Source: Syntrophales bacterium (GTDB taxonomy: Bacteria > Desulfobacterota > Syntrophia > Syntrophales > UBA2210). From it: a stretch of 7,204 nt of DNA. The position numbers and the translations under genes were made by a program. Shown here piece by piece: positions 1 through 6,700 of the stretch. The notes beneath the pieces are model-generated. The model was given only the letters and a program-made list of their open reading frames with translations, had not been told where the DNA came from and made no database searches. Positions within the stretch are counted from its first letter, which is position 1, and each line of letters begins with the position of its first letter. The DNA is taken from the NCBI GenBank assembly GCA_030655735.1, contig JAUSPK010000111.1, positions 1 to 7,204 on the forward strand, read 5' to 3'.

Positions 1-239
1 CCGACACTGGTTACGGAGAAGAGTGAAAACTGATCAATTTTCTTAAGGGGTTTCATGATGATTCCCCACCGGTATGACCTGAGTAGTTGTATGAGGACCA
101 GAAGGACCAGTACAGGGGGGATAAAAGAGGCCTTCGTGCTCCTCAATCCGTCGGCAATGCCCCCCAGGTCGACTCCCTTGAAGGAGAGATATACGAAGAG
201 TAAGCCGATGACAATCCCTAAAAACAATTTTTTCAACAT
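1..239 (-). CDS. LPG-synthase-TM / UPF0104 flippase-like membrane protein, N-terminal part (runs off the left edge)
   Basis: Reading leftwards from an ATG at 239, the frame stays open to the window edge and gives 79 residues. It begins MLKKLFLGIVIGLLFVYLSF, a first membrane segment (about residues 4-20). A second hydrophobic stretch follows at about 39-54 (FIPPVLVLLVLIQLL), then the basic motif RSYRWGIIMKPL at 54-65. A first helix, a short loop, a second helix and then an R-x-x-RW motif is the usual opening of the lysylphosphatidylglycerol synthase transmembrane family (PF03706, UPF0104, also called flippase-like). These are inner-membrane proteins of about 300 residues and several spans; most members lack the MprF catalytic domain and have no proven substrate. 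The gene follows a lipoprotein gene on the same strand by 94 bp, so the two may be co-transcribed. The Shine-Dalgarno signal before the ATG is poor. The family is fairly sure; the exact role cannot be told. Confidence 0.8.
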   Translation of the reverse strand, partial: MLKKLFLGIVIGLLFVYLSFKGVDLGGIADGLRSTKASFIPPVLVLLVLIQLLRSYRWGIIMKPLKKIDQFSLFSVTSV

Positions 240-282
240 GATATGAATTCTGTTCTTTGAATAGAGGTCAGGGCCACGGTGT

Positions 283-319
283 GCCGGTCAGGGGCAACCT
301 TTGTCTGTCCCTGGCCGAC
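283..319. repeat. Imperfect hairpin between the lipoprotein and membrane-protein genes
   Basis: GCCGGTCAGGG (283-293) and CCCTGGCCGAC (309-319) form an 11-position stem with two non-Watson-Crick positions around a 15-nt loop. It lies just after the lipoprotein stop codon on the minus strand. No T-run follows it in that direction, so it is not a standard intrinsic terminator. It could be an mRNA-stabilising or partly attenuating structure. A related octamer, GGTCAGGG, also occurs at 266-273. Confidence 0.35.
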
Positions 320-333
320 TCATCCTGGATACG

Positions 334-741
334 TTACTCGGACAGGTAAGCTGCCACCTTATCATGAAGGCGTTGTGACGCGGATTTATTTCCGATGATG
401 CCGACCCGTATGGATACCGTGGTCAGGTCCTTTGTCTTGTATTCGACAACGAAACGGACCTTCTCGCTATCTATAATGGTCTGTATGATCCCCTTGCTTA
501 TCTCTTTCTCGGGAAACACATCCGTCGCATTCATATACGCCACGGTCTTTTCACAGGCGTTCCACGCCTTGTCAAACGAGTAGGGATAATCGGTCTTTAA
601 ATCCCCGGTTATATAGACGTACGCCCCCGACCCCCCGCCGGCTGCGGCGCCGCTCCCTAACAGCACCGCCGTGATGCCGCCGTCGCACCCCAAGATGAGG
701 GCACCAGCTATCACAACCAAAAGTGACGAGACTCTTTTCAT
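334..741 (-). CDS. Small DUF3568-type lipoprotein
   Basis: This 135-residue protein has a clear lipoprotein signal: basic start MKR, hydrophobic core, and a lipobox ending ILGC with the lipidated cysteine at residue 19. Asp follows the cysteine; at +2 in enterobacteria this residue keeps lipoproteins in the inner membrane, so an inner-membrane anchor is possible. A Gly/Ala-rich stretch (about 20-40) leads into GAYVYITGDLKTDYPYSFDKAW, and the rest looks like a compact alpha/beta domain. The Gly/Ala linker, the 'AYxYxxGDL' segment and the later 'Y..S.DKAW.A' pattern match the DUF3568 family of short lipoproteins common in Desulfobacterota, for which I know no function. The start is well supported: AGGA at 749-752 lies 7 nt before the ATG. 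The membrane-protein gene lies 94 bp downstream, and the uncertain frame at 754-1044 ends 12 bp upstream. Confidence 0.85.
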   Translation of the reverse strand: MKRVSSLLVVIAGALILGCDGGITAVLLGSGAAAGGGSGAYVYITGDLKTDYPYSFDKAWNACEKTVAYMNATDVFPEKEISKGIIQTIIDSEKVRFVVEYKTKDLTTVSIRVGIIGNKSASQRLHDKVAAYLSE

Positions 742-753
742 AACAGTATCCTT

Positions 754-1044
754 TCAGCCTTCTAGTTTTGTTAACGTACTTATCCCGTTTATCGGGGTCA
801 GGTTCTTCCTGAGTGTCATCCTTTCGACCGCAACCACGCCTGCCGGTATCGTTCTGCGTTCGTGGATGGTACCGATAGGGTATCCGTGGCCCCCCTCCCG
901 GAGGCTTTTACCACATCTATTCTCAACATCAAACCGGAAATGCCCTTTGGCAGGGATGATCTCTCCCTGTGCATCGGCTATCAGCTTTCGATATGCTAAT
1001 AGATGTCTCGAAGATTGTCCATGTTTTTGTTGACGGGAATACAA
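754..1044 (-). CDS. Uncertain small reading frame, possible hypothetical protein or gene remnant
   Basis: A minus-strand frame of up to 96 codons opens at a TTG (1044) and ends with TGA 12 bp before the lipoprotein ATG, so that the AAAGGA ribosome binding site of the next gene overlaps its stop codon. From about residue 22 (LIADAQGEIIPAKGHFRF) the codons look protein-like, with many G/A-initial codons and C/G third positions. The first 20 or so residues (MYSRQQKHGQSSRHLLAYRK) do not. No Shine-Dalgarno signal precedes the TTG, and there is no ATG until late in the frame. I recognise no family, signal peptide or motif. The most economical readings are a real small gene with an unidentified start, or the 3' remnant of a broken gene. 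It fills most of the 742-1138 gap. Confidence 0.3.
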   Translation of the reverse strand: MYSRQQKHGQSSRHLLAYRKLIADAQGEIIPAKGHFRFDVENRCGKSLREGGHGYPIGTIHERRTIPAGVVAVERMTLRKNLTPINGISTLTKLEG

Positions 1045-1056
1045 AACAAGGATATT
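1030..1056 (+). promoter_or_regulatory. Weak candidate sigma-70 promoter for the M23 peptidase gene
   Basis: TTGACG (1030-1035) and GATATT (1051-1056) match the -35 at 5 of 6 and the -10 at 4 of 6 positions, with a short 15-nt spacer. It would start transcription about 110 bp before the chosen ATG of the M23 gene. It overlaps the 5' end of the doubtful minus-strand frame at 754-1044. The match is modest and could be chance. Confidence 0.25.
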
Positions 1057-1174
1057 TCGGATTTCTCATCTTCTGTCCGGGAAAAGGAACGGAGGGGAGT
1101 ATTTAACCTCAAAAACAGGAAAAAATCTCTTACCTCATTTGAAAATTACGCGCTCCTGGTGTAAGACCCTCCAG

Positions 1175-2077
1175 ATGAAGAAAATAGCACCCACCCTGCT
1201 TATATGTCTTGCGCTCCTGATACTGTTGTGCCCCGGGCGTCTGGAGGCCCTTTCTGTAACCAGTCCGACCGATGAAGGGGACGTGACGATAACCTCGGAA
1301 TCTCGCAGGCTCTGTCAGGGAGAGATTGTCAAGGTATGCCTTAAATCGCCCGCGGCCGCCTCTGCCGGGTTATCCTTTGACGGGAGGGAATACCCGTTTG
1401 TCTCAGACAGGGAGGGCCTGAAGCATTTCGCCCTGATAGCGCTCGGGGTCGATATCGCGCCGGGGACATATGATGTTATCATTCACCTCAAGCCTTCTCG
1501 TGGTACCCCAAAAGATATTCCCTTCAAACTTGCAATATCCCGGGGGACATTTCCCTCAAAAAGGATACGGGTTGCCCGGCGTTTTACCAGCCCGACCTCG
1601 GCGGAGATAAAAAGGATACGCAGGGAGCAGGAACTTCTCGGCCGCATATACGGGGCATCCGTTCCCGGCTGGATGGGAGATGGCGGATTTGTCATGCCGC
1701 TGAAGGGGAAGGTGACAGGCGTATTTGGTGAACGGAGGGTATTCAATGACGACTTTGCGTCACGTCACCGGGGCATAGATATCCGTTCACCGCAGGGAGT
1801 TCCTGTCAATGCCTCCAATGCGGGGAAGATTGTCCTGGCCCGGGACCTGTATTTTTCGGGGAGCACCGTTATCATAAACCACGGGATCGGCCTCTTTTCC
1901 ATCTATTGTCATCTGTCGAAGGCCAGTGTCCGGGAAGGCACCATTGTTGATAAAGGGAAAATTCTTGGTTACACGGGTTCGACCGGGAGATCCACCGGAC
2001 CTCACCTGCATTGGGGACTGAGGCTGGTCGACGATTATGTCGATCCCCGTTCCGTGATGCATCTTTCATTTGATTGA
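1175..2077 (+). CDS. Secreted M23-family zinc metalloendopeptidase (peptidoglycan hydrolase or its relative)
   Basis: From the ATG at 1175 the product is 300 residues. It starts with a Sec signal peptide: MKKIAP, a hydrophobic core to about residue 19, and likely cleavage after GRLEA at 25. Residues 27-130 form a beta-rich N-terminal domain resembling the M23_N domain found before this peptidase type. A basic linker with RIRREQELLGRI follows, then the LytM/M23 domain from about 175. All metal and catalytic positions are visible: H198 and D202 in HRGID, H246 in the HLS motif, and H277/H279 in GPHLHWG. Family members cut peptide cross-links of peptidoglycan in the periplasm; a complete active site suggests activity rather than an EnvC/NlpD-like activator role. 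A TTG at 1139 in the same frame would add 12 residues (MKITRSWCKTLQ) before the signal peptide. I prefer 1175 because it gives a normal signal peptide, though neither start has a good ribosome binding site. The gene is convergent with purF. Confidence 0.9.
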   Translation: MKKIAPTLLICLALLILLCPGRLEALSVTSPTDEGDVTITSESRRLCQGEIVKVCLKSPAAASAGLSFDGREYPFVSDREGLKHFALIALGVDIAPGTYDVIIHLKPSRGTPKDIPFKLAISRGTFPSKRIRVARRFTSPTSAEIKRIRREQELLGRIYGASVPGWMGDGGFVMPLKGKVTGVFGERRVFNDDFASRHRGIDIRSPQGVPVNASNAGKIVLARDLYFSGSTVIINHGIGLFSIYCHLSKASVREGTIVDKGKILGYTGSTGRSTGPHLHWGLRLVDDYVDPRSVMHLSFD

Positions 2078-2118
2078 AAAAACAAATGGTCCCTGACGCC
2101 CGCCCTTCGATCGTGGTT
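2078..2118. other. 41-bp convergent intergenic gap, no clear terminator
   Basis: The M23 gene and purF converge here. On the purF strand a T-rich run (TTTGTTTTTTC, complement of 2076-2086) is present, but I could not find a convincing stem immediately before it, so I do not call an intrinsic terminator. Confidence 0.5.
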
Positions 2119-3498
2119 CTATGGTTTAGAAGGCACAATCCCGTCAAAGCACTGTAGACACAAACTCTTCCGGGGAATGAGCAGGGATGCCACAAAGGCA
2201 TCCATGGTATTGAACTTGACGGAGTCCGCACCTATCGTGCGGGCGACCCATGCCTCCAGATCTCCCAACTGCTCCATCGACAGGATGCCGCCCGTCTTAA
2301 CGTGTTTTCGCGCCATCAGTTCTCCTTCAGATCGGGTGGAAATTCCGAAGGCGCAGGGATACATGAGGGGCGGGCAGGCGACTCGCACATGGATCTCTTC
2401 CGCCCCCGCCTTTTTGAGGTCTTTCACCTTGTTGAGGATCTGTGTCCCCCGGACGATTGAATCATCGCAGAGGACGACCTTCTTTCCTTTCACGTAGGGG
2501 AGGACGGACAGCTTGCGCTTGGCCATCTTTTCTCGGGCAACCTGGGTGATCTGGGTATAACTGCGGTCGGCGTACCGGTTGTAGAGAAACACATCCTGAT
2601 AACTGATCCCCGATCTCCGGTGGTATCCGAGCGCGTGTCCCACCCCCGACATGGGGACGGGCGCGACAATATCCGCAACGATGCCTCCTTCGTCAATATC
2701 CCTCTGGGCGAGACTTTCCCCGAGATTGTTGCGCGCCTCCTGTACGGAGACGCCGTCTATTATCGAATCGATACTTGCGGTATATGCCCACTCAAAGGCA
2801 CAGTGCGCCCTGCGTGGAGAGTCAAGTTGCCCCGCCGTCTGAATCCCCTTATCGTTGATAAGGATGATCTCCCCCGGGGCCACGTCCCGGACGATTTCCA
2901 TGTCCATGTTTTGAAGGGCTCGTGATTCGGAACACACCACGAAGCGCTCGGAGTCCCTGCCGAGAATGAGCGGCCGGAAACCGTATGTGTCTCTGGAGGC
3001 ATAAATGCCCTCTCCGGTCAGGACCACCAGGGAATAAGAACCTTCGATCTTTTCCGAGAGCGCGGATATGCCGTTCACGATATTGCCCTCACCCTCCTCG
3101 ATAATGATCTTGGAGATGATTTCTATGTCGTACCCCTTGTAGAACGATTTGCCCCGGTTCATCATATCTTCCAGGAGGGCGTCGGCGTTGATCACATTGC
3201 CGCTGAAGGCAACGGAGATCTCTCCGGTACGGGTCAGCCATTTCATGGGCTGGCGATCCCTCAGGCTTACATGGCCGATCCCCCACGTACCCGTCAGGCT
3301 CCGCAGCTCTTCACCCGTGAACAGGTTGGTGACCCTGCCATGATGGGTTATGTGGTGGATCTCCGTGTCGAAGGTAGAAATGCCGCAGTATTCCTGCCCC
3401 CTGTGCTGCAGAAAGTCCAACCCCTGATAGATGTCATCTGCACAGGCCCTCTTTGAATATATGCCGAAAACGCCGCAATTTTCCTCTATGAATTTCAT
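2119..3498 (-). CDS. purF: Amidophosphoribosyltransferase (glutamine PRPP amidotransferase), divergent PurF
   Basis: A 459-residue class-II glutamine amidotransferase fused to a type I phosphoribosyltransferase; PurF makes 5-phosphoribosylamine from PRPP and glutamine, the first step of purine synthesis. The chosen start gives MKFIEEN then CGVFGIY, i.e. a seven-residue propeptide before the nucleophile Cys8, as in Bacillus-type PurF. QHRGQE (31-36), SGN (99-101) and D124 of the glutaminase site are present. The PRPP loop VVLCDDSIVRGT (341-352) keeps both aspartates. C233, C382, C447 and C450 match the four [4Fe-4S] ligands of the Bacillus-type enzyme. Odd points: the usual GHVRYST segment is GHVSLRDRQP, with about 8 residues missing and no arginine at the glutamine-binding position; YFARPDS is YTASIDS; KNRYVGRTF is YNRYADRSY. 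A longer frame to 3585 adds 29 residues but has no ribosome binding site. It lies downstream of carB. It is either the housekeeping PurF of a divergent subfamily or a paralog with a shifted role. Confidence 0.85.
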   Translation of the reverse strand: MKFIEENCGVFGIYSKRACADDIYQGLDFLQHRGQEYCGISTFDTEIHHITHHGRVTNLFTGEELRSLTGTWGIGHVSLRDRQPMKWLTRTGEISVAFSGNVINADALLEDMMNRGKSFYKGYDIEIISKIIIEEGEGNIVNGISALSEKIEGSYSLVVLTGEGIYASRDTYGFRPLILGRDSERFVVCSESRALQNMDMEIVRDVAPGEIILINDKGIQTAGQLDSPRRAHCAFEWAYTASIDSIIDGVSVQEARNNLGESLAQRDIDEGGIVADIVAPVPMSGVGHALGYHRRSGISYQDVFLYNRYADRSYTQITQVAREKMAKRKLSVLPYVKGKKVVLCDDSIVRGTQILNKVKDLKKAGAEEIHVRVACPPLMYPCAFGISTRSEGELMARKHVKTGGILSMEQLGDLEAWVARTIGADSVKFNTMDAFVASLLIPRKSLCLQCFDGIVPSKP

Positions 3499-3510
3499 GA
3501 TCTGGCCCGT

Positions 3511-3515
3511 CTCCC
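3511..3515 (-). promoter_or_regulatory. Ribosome binding site supporting the purF start at 3498
   Basis: On the minus strand the sequence reads AAGGGAG, with GGGAG at 3511-3515 and 12 nt before the ATG at 3498. The spacing is a little long, but the alternative ATG at 3585 is preceded by no purine-rich signal, so this site and the propeptide-Cys arrangement decide the start. Confidence 0.5.
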
Positions 3516-3607
3516 TTGCTTTTGGATGGTGAATATCAGTTAAAAACACGGCACATTGGCGTGGCACTATCTCTTTGTAACCCATGCCAATTCACAACTA
3601 ACCATTC

Positions 3608-3613
3608 AAAATT
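3608..3613. repeat. Left copy of a putative 6-bp target-site duplication (AAAATT)
   Basis: AAAATT abuts the left terminal inverted repeat; the identical hexamer abuts the right one at 3768-3773. A/T-only hexamers recur by chance in this AT-rich spacer, so this is supporting evidence only. Confidence 0.45.
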
Positions 3614-3640
3614 GATGGTCTCGTAAAAAGCCACAAATGC

Positions 3641-3665
3641 ACCCTCTCCCTTGATGGGAGAGGGT
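3641..3665. repeat. Perfect 10-bp hairpin, REP-like palindrome
   Basis: ACCCTCTCCC (3641-3650), loop TTGAT, GGGAGAGGGT (3656-3665). It is followed by GGGGGTGAGGG (3666-3676). The combination of a CCCTCTCCC/GGGAGAGGG stem with a GGGGTGAGGG tail resembles palindromic repeats that I know to be scattered between genes in many proteobacteria. It is nested inside the larger inverted-repeat element. Confidence 0.8.
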
Positions 3666-3720
3666 GGGGGTGAGGGTGGAAACGCAGATCTTACAACTAG
3701 TTGACTTCCCCTCCTCTTCA

Positions 3721-3743
3721 TCCCCTCCCGCTAGGGGAGGGGA
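3721..3743. repeat. Perfect 9-bp GC-rich hairpin
   Basis: TCCCCTCCC (3721-3729), loop GCTAG, GGGAGGGGA (3735-3743). A partial copy of the left arm, TTCCCCTCC, also lies at 3706-3714 and could pair alternatively with the right arm. In a carB-purF transcript this would be a very stable stem. No T-run follows it on the purF strand, so it is not a textbook terminator. Confidence 0.75.
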
Positions 3744-3788
3744 AAAACGACTTTTTACGACTCCATTAAAATTAATAGTTAGATCTGA

Positions 3789-6700
3789 TCAACCCATCTC
3801 CGCATGGTAGTCCTGAAGAGATTTTACGCGGCCGTGGTTTTTTCGTGTGGCGGCGATCCCCCTGACAGCGGCGAGGGCCGCGGCCGCCGTGGTGATATAG
3901 GGGACTTTGTATTTAATGGCGGTCTTTCTGATGTATGAATCGTCATGCTTGCTCATCCTGCCGCTCGGTGTATTGATCACCAGTTGGATCTCCCGGTTTT
4001 TTATCCCATCGGTTATATTGGGGCGTCCCTCGTGCATCTTGAGTATCAGTTCCGAGGCGATACCATGCTCCGCCAGGAATCGGTTGCTCCCCTTCGTGGC
4101 CTTCAGTTTGAAGCCGAGTTTCTCGAATTCCCGTGCCACATCGAGGATGGCGCCCTTATCGTCATCATACGCGGTGATCAATACGGTGCCCTCTTCGGGA
4201 AGCACCAGACCGCTGGCCTCCTGCGCCTTGAAAAACGCGAGACCGAATGAATCGGCCATTCCCAGGACCTCTCCCGTTGACCGCATCTCCGGGCCCAAGA
4301 GGGGGTCGACCTCCGGAAACATATTGAAGGGGAAGACGGCCTCCTTGACGCCGAAGTGCCGTATCTTCGACGTTTTAAGGTCGAGATCCTTCAGTTTCTT
4401 CCCCAGCATCAGCTGTGTGGCGATCCGCGCCATCGATATGTTGCAGACCTTTGAAACCAGCGGAACCGTTCGGGATGCCCGAGGATTCGCCTCAAGGATG
4501 TAGACGACATCATCCGCGATGGCATACTGGATGTTCATAAGCCCCACCACGTGCAGTTCCCGTGCGATCTTTTGTGTATATTCTGAGATGGTGGCTATTA
4601 CATCTGCCGAAAGGCTGACGGGAGGAATCGCGCACGCGGAGTCACCCGAATGAACACCGGCGAGTTCGATATGTTCCATGATCGACGGAATGAAGACATC
4701 CGTTCCGTCGGAGATGGCGTCGGCTTCCACCTCAATGGCATTCTCCAGAAACCTGTCGATCAGGACGGGTCTCTCAGGGGTGACATCGACGGCGGCTGCG
4801 AGGTAGCGTTTCAGCATCTCCTCGTCATGGACCACCTCCATCCCGCGCCCACCCAGGACATACGACGGCCTGACCATCAGGGGGTATCCTATCTTCCCCG
4901 CGATCTCAAGGGCCTCTTCCAGGGTGCTCGCCATTCCCGATTCCGGTTCCGGTATCCCCAGCTTTTCCATTATCTTACGGAAGCGGTCCCTGTCTTCTGC
5001 CAGGTCGATCATATCGGGTGAGGTGCCGATAATCTTCACCCCCGCCTCGGCAAGCTCGCTGGCGATATTCAGAGGGGTCTGACCTCCGAACTGTACGATG
5101 ACCCCCTCAGGCTTTTCCTTCTCGTAGATACTCAGGACATCTTCAACGGTCAGGGGTTCAAAGTAGAGCTTGTCCGATGTGTCATAGTCCGTGGAGACCG
5201 TCTCCGGGTTGCAGTTTATCATGATAGCTTCAAGGCCTTCATCCTTGATGGCAAAGGCCGCATGCACGCAGCAGTAATCGAATTCTATCCCCTGCCCGAT
5301 GCGGTTCGGTCCCCCGCCGAGGACGATGATCTTGCGCCTGCCGCTCGACTGCACCTTGTCCGGCGCGTTGTAGGTTGAAAAATAGTATGCCGCGTCATCC
5401 ACCCCACTGACGGGTACCGGTTCCCACCCCTCTGTGATGCCCAGCGATATGCGCCGCTCCCGTATCTCCTTCTCCGGGATGGCGAGCAGCTTCGACAGAT
5501 AGCGGTCGGCGAACCCGTCCTTCTTCGCCCGTATCAGCAGGTCATCCGGGAGGGTGCCCCCCTTGCAGCGGAGGATCTCCTCCTCCATCTCGACGAGTTC
5601 CTTCATCTGTTCGATAAACCACGCCTTGATGTAGGTCTTCGCGTGGATATCTTCCACGCGTGCGCCCTTGCGCAGGGCCTCGTACATGATGAACTGCCGC
5701 TCGCTCGTCGGCTTGGAGAGGAGCCCCATCAGTTCATCGAGCGATTTTTCATTAAAATTCTTTGCAAAGCCAAGGCCGTAACGGCTGATCTCGAGGGAAC
5801 GGATCGCCTTCTGCAGGGCCTCCTTGTAGGTCTTGCCGATACTCATGACCTCTCCGACCGCGCGCATCTGCGTCCCGAGTTCGTCGATGGCCCCGGGGAA
5901 TTTTTCAAAGGCCCACCGGGCAAATTTGACAACGACGTAATCGCCCGAGGGAGTATATTTGTCAAGAGTTCCATCTCTCCAATACGGTATCTCGTCCAGG
6001 GTCAGCCCGGCCGCCAGCATCGATGAGATGAGGGCGATGGGGAAGCCGGTCGCCTTGGATGCCAGGGCGGAGGAACGCGAGGTCCTCGGGTTGATCTCTA
6101 TGACCACGACCCGTCCTGTCTCCGGATTATGGGCGAATTGCACGTTCGTGCCGCCGATGACCTGAATGGCCTCGACAATATCGTATGAATGTTTCTGGAG
6201 GCGTTTCTGTAGTTCGGGGGAGATTGTCAACATGGGCGCCGTACAGAATGAATCGCCGGTATGGACGCCCATCGCGTCGACGTTTTCTATGAAACAGACG
6301 GTGATCATCTGATTCTTGGCGTCCCGGACGACCTCCAGTTCCAGCTCTTCCCACCCCACGACGGATTCCTCGACCAGTATCTGGCCGATCAGGCTCGCCG
6401 CAATCCCCCTGCCGGCGATGGTCTGAAGCTCTTCCTTATTGTATACCAGGCCGCCTCCGGTTCCCCCCATGGTGTAGGCCGGACGGATGACCACCGGGTA
6501 TCCCAGATCTTCGGCAATCTTTTCGGCCTCCGGTACGGTGTAGGCGGGCTCGCTCTCCGGCATCTCTATGCCGAGACTGTCCATGGTTTTCTTGAAGGCT
6601 ATGCGGTCCTCGCCCCGCTCGATCGCGTCGACGCTGACGCCGATGATCTGGACCCTGTATTTGTCGAGGACACCCGCGCGAGCGAGCTCCGATGTCAGAT

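Larger units (their letters stand above)
3614..3767. mobile_element. MITE-like non-coding element between carB and purF
   Basis: Two 19-bp arms in inverted orientation bound a 154-bp stretch. The left arm GATGGTCTCGTAAAAAGCC (3614-3632) matches the complement of 3749-3767 at 15 of 19 positions, including an exact 10-bp core TCGTAAAAAG. AAAATT stands directly outside each arm (3608-3613 and 3768-3773), as expected of a 6-bp target duplication. The interior encodes no plausible protein but holds two strong GC-rich hairpins. Looser inverted similarity continues outward (CTAACCATT at 3598-3606 against the complement of 3774-3782, 8 of 9), so the ends could instead lie near 3598 and 3782, which would make the AAAATT pair accidental. 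From memory, TCGTAAAAAGTC-type inverted repeats recur between genes in Desulfobacterota genomes; I could not check this. Without a transposase it would be non-autonomous. Confidence 0.65.

Noticed and set aside
671..1033. 120-residue plus-strand frame
   Set aside because: It overlaps the lipoprotein start antisense, has a composition typical of an antisense shadow, and shows no recognisable motif or ribosome binding site.
1139..1174. TTG start for the M23 peptidase, 12 residues upstream
   Set aside because: It would put a polar segment before an otherwise normal signal peptide. The nearest AGGA is 18 nt away, which is too far. It cannot be fully excluded because the ATG also lacks a good ribosome binding site.
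1175..1240. Lipobox in the M23 protein (ILLC near residue 19)
   Set aside because: Leu-Leu directly before the cysteine does not fit the small-residue requirement at -1; a signal peptidase I site after LEA at residue 25 is more plausible.
3559..3566. Octamer GTGGCACT shared with the right-edge repeat (7141-7148)
   Set aside because: The match does not extend beyond eight bases, so it is probably chance.
3499..3585. Longer purF beginning at an ATG at 3585 (29 extra residues)
   Set aside because: No ribosome binding site precedes it, the added segment resembles no PurF propeptide, and the ATG at 3498 gives the expected short propeptide before the catalytic cysteine.
3499..3607. Independent purF promoter
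   Set aside because: I scanned the minus strand for -35/-10 pairs; the best candidates (for example TTGTGA with AGAGAT) match too poorly to report. Read-through from the carB promoter is the simpler idea.
3536..3721. 61-residue minus-strand frame across the MITE-like element
   Set aside because: It is built from the hairpin repeat (SPPPSPIKGEGAF) and spacer DNA, has no ribosome binding site, and would overlap the purF leader.
3907..4503. 198-residue plus-strand frame inside carB (also the similar one at 6261-6785)
   Set aside because: Both are antisense to strongly conserved carB sequence, which by itself explains the open frames.
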